Origin: Bordetella petrii
Lineage (GTDB): Bacteria; Pseudomonadota; Gammaproteobacteria; Burkholderiales; Burkholderiaceae_B
NCBI GenBank assembly: GCA_017745595.1
Contig: WMBV01000008.1
Coordinates: forward strand, 1-64,000
Direction of reading: 5' to 3'
Length of the DNA: 64,000 nt
The notes beneath the pieces were generated by a model, which was not told where the DNA came from, did not search any database, and was given only the letters and a program-made list of their open reading frames with translations. Shown one piece after another: positions 1 to 17,748 of the stretch; the stretch's first letter is position 1, and the number at the start of each line of letters is the position of its first letter. Both the position numbers and the translations under genes were made by a program.

Positions 1-1033
1 GGGGGGAATCGGATTGATCTTCGGAAGGCTCGCTGGCCTGTCCGGCGGACGGCTCTTCGCTGGCAGAGCCGCTCAGCAGCGCAATCGCCGCGGCGTCGGG
101 GTCCCCGGCGGCCGGGTAGTCCGTCTGCCATTCGGCCGTCGGCGCGGCGCTGGATTCGGATGCCGCGGGCGGGGTTTCGGCCGCAGTGGGCGCCGGCTCG
201 GACGCGGGAGGCGGCGCGGAGCCCGCCACGGAAGCCGTCGATGTTACGGCGGGCTCAGAGTGAGTAATTACTTCGTTCGGGGTTTCAGTCAAGCGGCCCC
301 ACCAATAGGCCGACACCCCAAGCGTGGCGATCCCCAGCAAGGCCGCCTTCGCGAAAGACCGGAAGTTGTTGCGCCGGGGCGCCTGCGCGGCTTCCGCGGC
401 GACGGCCGGCGCCGCCGACTCGGGCGTTTCGGGCACCGGCTGGGACGCCTGCGGCGGCGGCGGCAACGCCAATAGCTGCGCATAGGCCTGGACCGACTGG
501 GGCCGGTCGGCGGGCGCCAGCGCCAGCCCCGCGTCGATGGCGGCCAGAAACCCGGTGTCGTATTTGGCCAGAGCCAGCGTCACCAAGGGGCGGTAGGTTT
601 CGTTGACGCGGCGTTCGGGCGCGGCCGGCGGGCGCTGGCCGGTTATCAGCGAATAGGCCACGGCGCTCAGGGCATAAAGGTCGGTCCAGGGCCCGCGCGG
701 CCATTCGGGTGCTTCGGTATACAGTTCGAACGGCGCATAACCCGGCGTCAGGGCCGGCGAGTCGCCCGCTCGCGGGTAGCCCGACAGTGCCATCAAATGA
801 GCGCGCCCGGCTTCATCCATCCCCACGGAATGCACCGAGATATCGCCGCAGATACGGCCCTCTTGGTGCAGATCTTCGAGCACCGGCAGCAGCTCGGCGA
901 TGATGCGTCCGATACGCGCCTGCGGCACGCCGCCGGCGGTCGTGGCCGCGATGGCGCTGAGAGGACGATGGGCTAGGGGCGCGGCACCCGCAAAGGGCCC
1001 GCGCGGCGAGGAAAAGCCGGCCGAGGAAAACAT
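1..1033 (-). CDS. Membrane-anchored protein kinase-like (pseudokinase) protein, partial
   Basis: The frame is open from an ATG at 1033 to the left edge, giving 344 residues without a stop, so the 3' end lies outside the window. Residues 40-190 read like a protein-kinase C-lobe. HQEGRICGDISVHSV (56-70) sits where H-x-x-G-x-x-H-R-D-x-K-x-x-N-I is expected, but the HRD histidine and arginine, the lysine and the asparagine are replaced. No DFG is visible, GYAPFE (98-103) replaces the APE motif, and WTDLYALSAVAYSLITG (116-132) matches the helix F/G region. No glycine-rich N-lobe precedes it. One hydrophobic helix (about 229-246) is followed by a long Pro/Ala/Ser/Glu-rich tail, suggesting a cytoplasmic pseudokinase and an extracytoplasmic linker. 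The start is uncertain because the frame stays open upstream of 1033. Kinase ancestry is inference from motif spacing. Confidence 0.6.
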   Translation of the reverse strand, partial: MFSSAGFSSPRGPFAGAAPLAHRPLSAIAATTAGGVPQARIGRIIAELLPVLEDLHQEGRICGDISVHSVGMDEAGRAHLMALSGYPRAGDSPALTPGYAPFELYTEAPEWPRGPWTDLYALSAVAYSLITGQRPPAAPERRVNETYRPLVTLALAKYDTGFLAAIDAGLALAPADRPQSVQAYAQLLALPPPPQASQPVPETPESAAPAVAAEAAQAPRRNNFRSFAKAALLGIATLGVSAYWWGRLTETPNEVITHSEPAVTSTASVAGSAPPPASEPAPTAAETPPAASESSAAPTAEWQTDYPAAGDPDAAAIALLSGSASEEPSAGQASEPSEDQSDSP

Positions 1034-1294
1034 AACCAAAATAGACTGGAAATGGACGCTACACGCGCATCGGAGGGGGCGGCGCTCGATTCTGGCGCAA
1101 GCCTGGCAAAGAGTTTACTGAAGTTACTTTTAATAACGTAACCTAGCAGTAAGACGCACATTTACCGCACCGCACCATGCGCTATTGGTACATACAACGG
1201 ATATTATCCGAGCATCCTTCCGTGGTTCATTTCACAATGGCTACGCAGGGAACAGGATGTGACTCTTTTCTTACTGGCACAGGCTAACTTGCTC

Positions 1295-1690
1295 ATGAAG
1301 ATACGCGCGTTCTTGCCCTCTTTGCTTTGCCTTCTGGCACTTCTTGGCGGCTGTGCCGGCATCGGCTCGGGGTTCGAAGGCCCGCCCTCGCAGGCGGCTG
1401 AAGACACCATGACCCAGGTCCGGGAACAGTATGCCGCCGGCCAATACGGTACCGTCATACGCACGGTTGCCACGTCCGGCGACATCGCGACGGCGCCCAA
1501 GTCGATGCGCATCGAAGCCTACAAGCTGCAGGCCTTCAGCTATTGCGTACGCAACTACGCGCAATTGTGCGAAGACACATTTGTACGTATCTTGCAACTG
1601 GATTCATCGTTCACGCTGGCGCCCAACGAGGCCGGCCACCCGCAATGGGGCCCGGTGTTCAAGGCCGCCCAGGCGCGCGCCGGCACCTGA
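1295..1690 (+). CDS. Small secreted lipoprotein
   Basis: This encodes 131 residues. The N-terminus is Met-Lys-Ile-Arg, a hydrophobic run and a lipobox (LLGGC), so it is a predicted lipoprotein anchored through that cysteine. The start at 1295 was preferred over an in-frame one at 1259 because it places the charged n-region directly before the signal helix. The mature part is helical and TPR-like in character (EQYAAGQYGTVIRTV, then a second pair of helices with two Cys). It ends in EAGHPQWGPVFKAAQ. This ending recalls small lipoproteins annotated as T6SS-associated (TssQ-like), but I am not sure of that and no other T6SS gene is in view. It is divergent from the pseudokinase gene, so the two may share the control region at 1034-1294. 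Confidence 0.75.
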   Translation: MKIRAFLPSLLCLLALLGGCAGIGSGFEGPPSQAAEDTMTQVREQYAAGQYGTVIRTVATSGDIATAPKSMRIEAYKLQAFSYCVRNYAQLCEDTFVRILQLDSSFTLAPNEAGHPQWGPVFKAAQARAGT

Positions 1691-1706
1691 TCCAGCCCGC
1701 GCTGCA

Positions 1707-1750
1707 CCAAACAAAACGGCCGCTGAGCAATCAGCGGCCGTTTTGTTTGG
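1707..1750. terminator. Bidirectional intrinsic terminator between the lipoprotein gene and rpoC
   Basis: A perfect 20-bp stem (1707-1726 with 1731-1750) encloses a 4-nt loop. The stem core is GGCCGCTGA, flanked by A-rich and T-rich arms, so each strand has a U-rich stretch after the GC-rich stem. It lies between the convergent lipoprotein and rpoC stop codons. Confidence 0.92.
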
Positions 1751-1801
1751 CGCCGGCCGGTATTCCGGCCGGCGCCCGCCAGGCGATGAAAGGTGTACCG
1801 C

Positions 1802-10152
<8,351 letters not shown>

Positions 10153-10213
10153 GAGCACTCCGACTCGAGGTTGCATGGGCCGTCAACCACGGCCCCAGGT
10201 GATACGACTCCAA

Positions 10214-10253
10214 GAAACCCCTCTGTAAAGGGCACCCTGACAGTAGGGGTTTC
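10214..10253 (-). promoter_or_regulatory. Stem-loop in rpoB leader
   Basis: GAAACCCCT (10214-10222) pairs with AGGGGTTTC (10245-10253) around a 22-nt loop in the rplL-rpoB spacer. It may be an RNase III-type processing hairpin as in E. coli. That role is an analogy; only the inverted repeat is seen. Confidence 0.45.
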
Positions 10254-10263
10254 CTGGAAACGC

Positions 10264-10300
10264 AAAAGCCCGGGGACGGCAAACTGCGCTGTCCCCGGGC
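10264..10300 (-). terminator. Attenuator-type terminator between rplL and rpoB
   Basis: On the minus strand a perfect 10-bp stem (10291-10300 with 10268-10277, GCCCGGGGAC) has a 13-nt loop and is followed by only four T residues. The GC-rich stem and short U tract suit partial termination. That would lower rpoBC expression relative to L7/L12, which is needed in more copies. Confidence 0.75.
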
Positions 10301-10315
10301 AGTCGACACAAGGTC

Positions 10316-10696
10316 TTACTTGACTTCGACCTTGGCGCCGGCTTCTTCCAGCTTCTTCTTGGCGGCTTCGGCATCGGCCTTGGCCACGGCTTCCTTGACG
10401 GGCTTCGGCGCGCCGTCGACCAGGTCCTTGGCTTCCTTCAGACCCAGGCCGGTCAGTTCGCGCACGGCCTTGATGACGCTCACCTTGTTGGCGCCGGCTT
10501 CGGTCAGCACCACGGTGAATTCGGTCTGCTCTTCAGCAGCGGCGGCGGCGCCACCGGCAGCGGGGGCAGCCACGGCCACGGCGGCGGCAGCAGCCGACAC
10601 GCCAAACTTCTCTTCCATTTCCTTGATCAGCTCGGACAGCTCGAGCACGGTCATGCCAGCGATGGCGTCAAGGATTTCAGCTTTGTTCAGTGCCAT
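10316..10696 (-). CDS. rplL: 50S ribosomal protein L7/L12
   Basis: This encodes 126 residues, typical for L7/L12, the ribosomal stalk protein that recruits translation factors. There is an N-terminal dimerisation helix ([20 protein letters not shown]), an Ala-rich hinge (about 36-57) and the conserved C-terminal domain ([20 protein letters not shown], then [11 protein letters not shown]). It is cotranscribed with rplJ and precedes the rpoB attenuator. Confidence 0.98.
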   Translation of the reverse strand: MALNKAEILDAIAGMTVLELSELIKEMEEKFGVSAAAAAVAVAAPAAGGAAAAAEEQTEFTVVLTEAGANKVSVIKAVRELTGLGLKEAKDLVDGAPKPVKEAVAKADAEAAKKKLEEAGAKVEVK

Positions 10697-10772
10697 TTTT
10701 CAGAACTCCAGAATTGGATAAATGCCAGGTTGGGTGTCGCTCGGTCGTTCAGCGAATTCCACGGGCAGAGGC

Positions 10773-11297
10773 TTACGCCGCCGCCTTTTGATCGCGCACG
10801 GCGGCGAGGCCACGGGCGAACTTGGTGGGAACTTCGTTGAGCGTACGCACGAATTGCGCGATGGGGGCTTGCATGGTGCCCAGCAGTTTCGACAGCAACT
10901 CTTCGCGCGAGGGCATGGTGGCCAGGGCCTTCACGCCTTCTTGGTTCAACAGGTTGTTGGGCAGCGAGCCCGCCTTGATGACCAGCTTGTCGTTGCTTTT
11001 CGCGAAACCAGCGAGGACTTTGGCCGCCGAAACCGGATCTTCGCTGATGCTATAGATCAGCGGACCGGTCAGTTGCTCGGACAACGGCTCGAAAGCCGTG
11101 CCGGCAACCGCACGACGGGCCAGCGAGTTCTTCAGAACACGCAGATACACGCCCGATTCACGCGCAGTTTTGCGCAGTACGGTGACAGAGGCGACGTCCA
11201 GACCACGGTACTCGGCGATAACGATCGACTGGGCCTTGGCAACGACTGCCGAGACTTCTTCGATCACCACCGCTTTCTCTTGACGATTGAGACTCAC
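10773..11297 (-). CDS. rplJ: 50S ribosomal protein L10
   Basis: This encodes 174 residues forming the base of the ribosomal stalk, which binds L7/L12 dimers at its C-terminal helix and 23S rRNA at its N-terminus. It starts [19 protein letters not shown] and contains the family segment [20 protein letters not shown]. The gene lies between rplA and rplL. In other bacteria the L10-L12 complex represses its own leader, here the 250-bp gap upstream. Confidence 0.98.
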   Translation of the reverse strand: MSLNRQEKAVVIEEVSAVVAKAQSIVIAEYRGLDVASVTVLRKTARESGVYLRVLKNSLARRAVAGTAFEPLSEQLTGPLIYSISEDPVSAAKVLAGFAKSNDKLVIKAGSLPNNLLNQEGVKALATMPSREELLSKLLGTMQAPIAQFVRTLNEVPTKFARGLAAVRDQKAAA

Positions 11298-11547
11298 GGT
11301 TTGAACACTCCATCAAAAGACGCCTGGGGCCTTGCGGCCTTGCGCGTCAACCGAATGCGGCGCCTGGTTGAGTTCTTCGGGTAAAGAAATCTTCCTGGGG
11401 ACGCCGTCTACGCTGGATCCGGACAGACAGCTCCGGGATTAAGCGGGGCAGCGGCGATGCGGCTGCCGATGCCCTGCTCCAGCGGTCTTTGACAGCAACA
11501 TCCGGAAATCCGGATGCAGCCCAAAGTTCGTTTTTGCCTGCGGCCGA
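11298..11547 (-). promoter_or_regulatory. rplJL leader region (probable L10 autoregulatory leader)
   Basis: A 250-bp untranslated stretch separates rplA from rplJ, while the neighbouring ribosomal genes are only a few to about 75 bases apart. It contains GC-rich self-complementary segments, such as the 11440-11490 part. The position matches the L10-binding leader of other proteobacteria. I did not resolve an L10 kink-turn, so the role rests on synteny. Confidence 0.4.
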
Positions 11548-12246
11548 TCAGTTGGCCGAAAGCGAAGCTACTTCTACGCGCGCACCGCCGCCCATGGTGG
11601 ACGACACGGCGAGCTTGCGCAGGTAAATACCCTTGGCGGCGGCGGGGCGGGCCTTTTGCAGGGCGTCGACCAGCGCGGCCAGGTTGGTTTGCAGTTGTTC
11701 CACGCCGAACGAGGCGCGGCCGATGGTGGCATGGATGATGCCCGCCTTGTCGGTGCGGTACTGGACCTGACCGGCCTTGGCGTTCTTCACGGCGGTGACG
11801 ACGTCGGGGGTCACGGTGCCGACCTTGGGGTTCGGCATCAGGCCACGGGGACCCAGGATCTGGCCCAGGGTACCCACGACACGCATCGTGTCGGGCGAGG
11901 CAATGACCACGTCGAAATCGATCTGGCCGCCCTTGATGCGTTCGGCCAGGTCATCCAGGCCGACGATGTCGGCGCCGGCGGCACGCGCGGCTTCGGCCTT
12001 GTCGCCCTGGGCGAACACGGCCACGCGGACGCTCTTGCCGGTACCGGCGGGCAGCACCACGGAACCCCGCACCAGTTGGTCGGATTTCTTGGGGTCGATG
12101 CCCAGCTGCACGGCCACGTCGATGGATTCATCGAACTTGGCGGTGGCGGTTTCCTTGACCAGGGTCAGGGCTTCGGACACGGGATACAGCTTCGTGCGGT
12201 CGATTTTCTTGGCGATGGCGGCGGCGCGCTTGGACAGTTTTGCCAT
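11548..12246 (-). CDS. rplA: 50S ribosomal protein L1
   Basis: This 232-residue, full-length protein forms the mobile L1 stalk and controls release of deacylated tRNA. The signature [20 protein letters not shown] and the start [16 protein letters not shown] are typical. It begins two bases after the rplK stop, so rplK and rplA form a coupled pair. L1 represses this pair in E. coli; no operator was resolved here. Confidence 0.98.
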   Translation of the reverse strand: MAKLSKRAAAIAKKIDRTKLYPVSEALTLVKETATAKFDESIDVAVQLGIDPKKSDQLVRGSVVLPAGTGKSVRVAVFAQGDKAEAARAAGADIVGLDDLAERIKGGQIDFDVVIASPDTMRVVGTLGQILGPRGLMPNPKVGTVTPDVVTAVKNAKAGQVQYRTDKAGIIHATIGRASFGVEQLQTNLAALVDALQKARPAAAKGIYLRKLAVSSTMGGGARVEVASLSAN

Positions 12247-12248
12247 GA

Positions 12249-12680
12249 TTAGATCCCCTCAACCGTGATGCCCATGCTGCGGGCGCTGCCAGCGATCGTG
12301 CGGACGGCGGCGTCGAGGTCGGCCGCGGTCAGATCGGGTTCTTTGGTCTTGGCGATTTCTTCGGCCTGGGCGCGCGTCAGCGTGCCGACCTTGTCGGAAT
12401 GCGGCTTGGCCGAACCCTTTTGCACGCCGGCGGCCTTCTTGATGAGGACCGTCGCGGGCGGGGTCTTCATGATGAAGGTGAAGCTCTTGTCGGCGAAAGC
12501 GGTGATCACCACCGGAATCGGCAGACCGGGCTCCATGCCCTGGGTCTTGGCGTTGAACGCCTTGCAGAATTCCATGATGTTCAGGCCACGCTGACCCAGC
12601 GCCGGGCCAATCGGGGGAGAGGGGTTTGCCTTACCAGCCGGTACTTGCAGCTTGATAAAGCCGACGATCTTCTTCGCCAT
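12249..12680 (-). CDS. rplK: 50S ribosomal protein L11
   Basis: This 143-residue protein binds the GTPase-associated centre of 23S rRNA. Visible family features are [20 protein letters not shown] at the N-terminus and the proline-rich linker. The C-terminal RNA-binding domain ends [14 protein letters not shown]. It follows nusG after 63 bases and is coupled to rplA. Confidence 0.98.
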   Translation of the reverse strand: MAKKIVGFIKLQVPAGKANPSPPIGPALGQRGLNIMEFCKAFNAKTQGMEPGLPIPVVITAFADKSFTFIMKTPPATVLIKKAAGVQKGSAKPHSDKVGTLTRAQAEEIAKTKEPDLTAADLDAAVRTIAGSARSMGITVEGI

Positions 12681-12743
12681 GCTTTGCTCCTTGCGGGTTC
12701 AAACGCTCGCCGCGCGACGCGGCGGGCTCCCCGGGGTTGAAAA

Positions 12744-13277
12744 TCAGGTCTTTTCGACCTGGCTGAAATCGAGTTCGACGGGCGTGGCGCGACCAAAAAT
12801 GGTGACCGACACACGCACCTTGCTCTTTTCGTAGTTGACTTCTTCGACGTTGCCGTTGAAGTCTGCAAACGGACCTTCTTTCACGCGAACCATCTCGCCC
12901 ACTTCGAACAGGATCTTGGGGCGGGGTTTTTCGACGCCCTCTTCCATTTGGGAGAGGATTTTCTCGACTTCCTTTTCGGAAATCGGCGTGGGACGGTTAC
13001 CCGAGCCACCCAGGAAGCCGGTGACGCGGTTGGTGTTCTTGACCAGGTGCCAGGTTTCGTCGGTGAGATCCATCTCGACCAGGACATAGCCCGGGAAAAT
13101 ACGGCGCTCACTGATGGACTTCTGGCCGCCCTTCATTTCGACGACTTCTTCCGAAGGCACCAGAATGCGGCCGAACGACGTCTGCAGGCCCGCGCGCTCG
13201 ATGCGCTCGTTCAGGGCCTTGTGGACGCTTTTTTCCATGCCGGAATACACATGGACGACATACCAGCGTTTACTCAT
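12744..13277 (-). CDS. nusG: Transcription termination/antitermination factor NusG
   Basis: This encodes 177 residues. The NGN domain ([34 protein letters not shown]) is followed by a C-terminal KOW domain ([20 protein letters not shown]). NusG binds RNA polymerase, suppresses pausing and links it to Rho or to the ribosome. It lies nine bases after secE, the common secE-nusG pair. Confidence 0.98.
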   Translation of the reverse strand: MSKRWYVVHVYSGMEKSVHKALNERIERAGLQTSFGRILVPSEEVVEMKGGQKSISERRIFPGYVLVEMDLTDETWHLVKNTNRVTGFLGGSGNRPTPISEKEVEKILSQMEEGVEKPRPKILFEVGEMVRVKEGPFADFNGNVEEVNYEKSKVRVSVTIFGRATPVELDFSQVEKT

Positions 13278-13286
13278 TCGGCGTCC

Positions 13287-13667
13287 TTATTTCCAGCCCA
13301 GCAGCAGGCCGTAGAGTATCCATTCGATGCCCTTGTCGAGCACCCACATCAGCAGGCCCGTGATTGCGACGAACGCAAACACGATGCCGGTCATCTGGGT
13401 GGTTTCCTTGCGGTTGGGCCAGGAAACCCGTTTGGTTTCGTTGTACGATTCGTGGGCGAACGCCACGGTACGACGCCCGGGTTCACTGAACCAGGTGATC
13501 AGGGCGGCCACTACCAGCCCCCCCACGAACACGCCGATACGCACGGCCATGGGCTGGGCGCTGAGCACCGAAAAACCCACGATGCCAGCAATAACAACGA
13601 GTACCGCCACGACGAGCTTGACCCGGTCGGCGGTGCTGGTTACGGTTTCTACGCTGGTATTAGACAT
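13287..13667 (-). CDS. secE: Preprotein translocase subunit SecE
   Basis: This encodes 126 residues with three hydrophobic segments (about 17-35, 43-60 and 95-115), as in the long enterobacterial type. The conserved amphipathic segment ESYNETKRVSWPNRKETTQM precedes the last membrane helix. SecE stabilises SecY in the translocon. I chose the start at MSNTSVETV over an upstream in-frame one, which would add seven unconserved residues. Confidence 0.95.
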   Translation of the reverse strand: MSNTSVETVTSTADRVKLVVAVLVVIAGIVGFSVLSAQPMAVRIGVFVGGLVVAALITWFSEPGRRTVAFAHESYNETKRVSWPNRKETTQMTGIVFAFVAITGLLMWVLDKGIEWILYGLLLGWK

Positions 13668-13783
13668 TTTGCGACGCGAGCCGGCCAAGATTGCACGGCT
13701 TGCGGTGATCTCCCGGCGGATTTAAGAGCGGGCGGGGTTGACAACGAACTGGGCCTGGTTGGACATGACTTCGGCCAAGGGTG

Positions 13784-13859
13784 TGGCAGGGGCAGTAGGA
13801 ATCGAACCTACAACCTTCGGTTTTGGAGACCGACGCTCTGCCAATTGAGCTATACCCCT
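13784..13859 (-). tRNA. tRNA-Trp (anticodon CCA)
   Basis: The 76-nt cloverleaf has acceptor stem AGGGGTA/TGCCCCT, anticodon loop CTCCAAA with anticodon CCA, a T-arm containing GGTTCGATTCC and an encoded CCA end. It lies between tuf and secE. Confidence 0.97.
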
Positions 13860-13895
13860 AAAACGCTTCAAGCGAAATGCATGGCAACTTGCGGA

Positions 13896-13923
13896 ACCAT
13901 ACATAGTACTACTTTTTTGACAA
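13896..13923 (-). promoter_or_regulatory. Sigma-70-type promoter for tRNA-Trp/secE/nusG
   Basis: On the minus strand TTGTCA (13918-13923) and TATGGT (13896-13901) are 16 bp apart. The predicted start is about 30 bases before tRNA-Trp. Confidence 0.6.
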
Positions 13924-13927
13924 ACAT

Positions 13928-13958
13928 GGGAAGCAGGCCCGCAATGGGCCGGCTTCCC
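13928..13958 (-). terminator. Hairpin downstream of tuf
   Basis: Nested stems GGGAAGC/GCTTCCC and GGCCC/GGGCC with a 5-nt inner loop follow the tuf stop codon by about 20 bases. There is no clean U tract, so it may terminate only partly or process the tuf message. Confidence 0.5.
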
Positions 13959-13975
13959 GGGGCAGATCGTGCGAT

Positions 13976-15166
<1,191 letters not shown>

Positions 15167-15218
15167 GGCTGACTCCTGACCTGGATTGAAGCTTCTGACT
15201 AATGAAGAGAAAAAGTAG

Positions 15219-15293
<75 letters not shown>

Positions 15294-15299
15294 AAATTC

Positions 15300-15373
15300 T
15301 GGAGCGGGTGAAGGGAATCGAACCCTCGTCGTAAGCTTGGAAGGCTTCTGCTCTACCATTGAGCTACACCCGC
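15300..15373 (-). tRNA. tRNA-Gly (anticodon TCC)
   Basis: The 74-nt cloverleaf has acceptor stem GCGGGTG/CACCCGC, anticodon loop CTTCCAA with anticodon TCC and an encoded CCA. It is six bases from tRNA-Thr. Confidence 0.97.
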
Positions 15374-15495
15374 GGGCTATCCTTTTCACCACTCGCCCGT
15401 ATTCTGTGCGACCCGCCGCACGGCTAGCCGTGCGAAAAACCTGGGTCTTACACTGAGAATCCAGGCGGGACGCCTGGATTCGGAATATGGGTCTC

Positions 15496-15582
15496 TGGTG
15501 GAGGAGGTTGGATTCGAACCAACGTAGGCGCAAGGCCAACAGATTTACAGTCTGCCCCCTTTAACCACTCGGGCACTCCTCC
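15496..15582 (-). tRNA. tRNA-Tyr (anticodon GTA)
   Basis: The 87-nt class II tRNA has a long variable arm, acceptor stem GGAGGAG/CTCCTCC, anticodon GTA in CTGTAAA and an encoded CCA. It is the first gene of the Tyr-Gly-Thr-tuf transcript, the same order as in the E. coli tufB operon. Confidence 0.97.
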
Positions 15583-15597
15583 AGCGGAGAACTAGGG

Positions 15598-15626
15598 ATT
15601 ATGAACACTTTTAAATCGCGAGTCAA
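15598..15626 (-). promoter_or_regulatory. Strong sigma-70 promoter for the tRNA-tuf operon
   Basis: On the minus strand TTGACT (15621-15626) and CATAAT (15598-15603) are exactly 17 bp apart. The spacer is AT-rich in an otherwise GC-rich region. The predicted start falls just before tRNA-Tyr. Confidence 0.85.
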
Positions 15627-15656
15627 ATCAAACGGCGATTTCGACCTTGAGCAGGC

Positions 15657-16664
15657 CTAGTAGCGGTCGAAAAAATCTTGCAGCCCGGCTGGATCGGAGG
15701 CCAGCGACAGGCCCAGCATCAGCAGCACGCGGGCCTTCTGGGGGCTGAGTTCGTTGGCGGCGATGAAGCCCGCGGCATCGTCGTCGACCTCGACATTGCG
15801 GTCTACCCGGCCACTGCCCGTGCGGCTGGCCCGCACCACCGCCACGCCCGCCGCCGCGGCACGCCGCAGGGCCTGCAGGACCGCGTCGGAAGCATTGCCG
15901 TCGCCCACGCCGGCCAGCACGATGCCGCGCGCCCTGCCGGCCAGGAAATCGATCAGGTCGGCTTGCAGGCCTACCCCGGCATGCACCACCTCGACGCGGG
16001 GCCAGCCGGCCGCTTCGAGGGCCGCCAGCGTAAAGGCGCTGGCGCCCGAATGCACGGAGTCATTGCGCGAATAGAAACTGGCCCGCGCGCCGCGCATGAC
16101 CCCCGCCCTGCCCCGATTGGGCGATGCAAAGGCACTGACGCCCGCGCAGGCGATTTTCTGCACTTCGCGCGCATAGTGGATGTCTTCGTTCATGACGACC
16201 AGGGGACCGCGCCCGCGGGCCTCGGGCAGGCCGGCCAGCGCCACGGCGTGGTACAGGTTGGCCGGCCCGTCCGCCCCCGGCGCGGTGGCCGGCCGCATCG
16301 CCCCTACCAGCACCAGCGGCTTGTCGTGGCGGACGACCAGGCTGAGAAAATAGGCGGTTTCTTCGAGGGTGTCGGTGCCATGGGTGACCACGATGCCATC
16401 CACGGCGGGATCGTCGCACAGCGCTTCGATACGGCGCGCCAGGCAGGCCCATACGGCATGGCTCATGTTCTGGCTGCCGACGCTGGCGATCTGTTCGGCC
16501 TGGATACGGGCCAGCCGCCCCAGGCCCGGCACGGCGGCGAGCAGTTGGTCGACCGCCAGCGCGCCGGCGCGATAGGCATGCGCGGCGCCACCGTCGGCGT
16601 GCGCGCCTGCGATGGTGCCGCCGGTCGCCAGCACGGCGATCGCCGGCACGCGGGCGTCAGGCAT
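15657..16664 (-). CDS. L-asparaginase
   Basis: This encodes 335 residues. Asparaginase hydrolyses L-asparagine to aspartate and ammonia. Both active-site signatures are present: VLATGGTIAG near the N-terminus with the nucleophilic threonine, and VVTHGTDTLEETAYF in the middle. No signal peptide is seen, so it is probably cytoplasmic. The ATG overlaps the parB stop by eight bases, so it rides at the end of the mnmG-rsmG-parA-parB operon. The link to chromosome maintenance is probably only positional. Confidence 0.93.
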   Translation of the reverse strand: MPDARVPAIAVLATGGTIAGAHADGGAAHAYRAGALAVDQLLAAVPGLGRLARIQAEQIASVGSQNMSHAVWACLARRIEALCDDPAVDGIVVTHGTDTLEETAYFLSLVVRHDKPLVLVGAMRPATAPGADGPANLYHAVALAGLPEARGRGPLVVMNEDIHYAREVQKIACAGVSAFASPNRGRAGVMRGARASFYSRNDSVHSGASAFTLAALEAAGWPRVEVVHAGVGLQADLIDFLAGRARGIVLAGVGDGNASDAVLQALRRAAAAGVAVVRASRTGSGRVDRNVEVDDDAAGFIAANELSPQKARVLLMLGLSLASDPAGLQDFFDRY

Positions 16665-17568
16665 CCAGTACCCCGGACAGGCCCTGGCGCTCGAGCAGCG
16701 CGTTGAGGTGTTCCCAGCCGTGGAAGTCGATGACGATCTGGCCTTTGTCGCGAGTACCGACCTTCAGGGCCACGCGCGTGCCGAGCTGGTCGGACAAGGC
16801 TTCTTCGAGGCGCGCCACGTCGCGCGAGGCGCCGTTGCTTTTCTTGCGCGGCGCCGTTTCGGATTCTTTGGCGGTCTTGGCCACCAGTTTTTCGGCCTCG
16901 CGCACCGACAGCCGCCGCGCGATGATCTGATTGGCCAGCTGGATTTGCGTCGCCGCGTCGACCGCCAGCAGCGCGCGCGCGTGGCCCATGTCGATATCGC
17001 CGGCCAACAGCATGGTTTGCACGGGCGCGGCCAGGTTCATCAGGCGCAGCAAGTTGCTGGTGGCCGAGCGCGAGCGGCCGATGGCCTGGGCGGCCTGTTC
17101 GTGGGTGAGGCCGAACTCGTCGAGCAGCCGGCGCACGCCCTGCGCTTCTTCGAGCGGATTGAGGTCTTCGCGCTGGATGTTTTCGATGAGCGCCATGACC
17201 GCGGCGTTTTCGTCGGCCACCTCACGTACCAGCACGGGCACTTCTTTCAGGCCCGCCAGTTGCGCGGCGCGGAACCGGCGTTCGCCCGCGATGATCTCGT
17301 AGTGGCCGGGATCGTCGCCCAGGGCGCGCACCAGGATGGGCTGCATGATGCCCTGGGTGCGTATGGATTCGGCGAGTTCGTTCAACGCGCCCTCGTCCAT
17401 GCGGGTGCGCGGCTGGTACTTGCCGGCACGCATCTTGATGACCGGCAGCGTCGAGGGCGGCCCTTCGGCCTTGGCCGCGGCTTTGCCGATGGTATCGATA
17501 GCGGGCCCGTCCGCGCCGAGCAGGGCATCCAGCCCGCGGCCCAGGCCCTTGGGTTTCTTGGTGGCCAT
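16657..17568 (-). CDS. parB: Chromosome partitioning protein ParB
   Basis: This 303-residue protein is a CTP-dependent clamp that loads at parS and spreads on DNA. The start MATKKPKGLGRGLDALLG carries the ParA-interacting Arg/Leu-rich segment. The N-engaging domain contains the CTP-binding GERRFRA motif and NIQREDLNP, followed by the helix-turn-helix around LTHEQAAQAIGRSRSATSNL. The C-terminal dimerisation domain ends LLERQGLSGVLDA. It lies 180 bases after parA and overlaps the asparaginase gene. Its targets are the three parS sites at 21197-22501. Confidence 0.98.
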   Translation of the reverse strand: MATKKPKGLGRGLDALLGADGPAIDTIGKAAAKAEGPPSTLPVIKMRAGKYQPRTRMDEGALNELAESIRTQGIMQPILVRALGDDPGHYEIIAGERRFRAAQLAGLKEVPVLVREVADENAAVMALIENIQREDLNPLEEAQGVRRLLDEFGLTHEQAAQAIGRSRSATSNLLRLMNLAAPVQTMLLAGDIDMGHARALLAVDAATQIQLANQIIARRLSVREAEKLVAKTAKESETAPRKKSNGASRDVARLEEALSDQLGTRVALKVGTRDKGQIVIDFHGWEHLNALLERQGLSGVLDA

Positions 17569-17703
17569 GTCGAATAATCCTTTCTACAACTTTTGTTTCT
17601 TGCCGCGGCCACGGAGCGGACCGCATGCGAGGGTGCCGACCACGGCAACACCCCTTTCAGGCGCAAGCTGGAACGATACGCCCCGCCGCGTGCGCGGTGA
17701 ACG

Positions 17704-17712
17704 TGTGGATAA
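17704..17712 (-). promoter_or_regulatory. Perfect DnaA box between parA and parB
   Basis: TGTGGATAA, the reverse complement of the TTATCCACA consensus, lies in the 180-bp parA-parB spacer. It could let DnaA influence parB transcription, or it could titrate DnaA near the origin. Confidence 0.6.
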
Positions 17713-17748
17713 CCCCAGCATGGCGATAAGGGCGGCCATGATGAGGCG

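Noticed and set aside
1123-1142. GTTAC-N10-GTAAC between the pseudokinase and lipoprotein genes
   Set aside because: The arms are only five bases long, so it may be chance; no matching motif was seen elsewhere.
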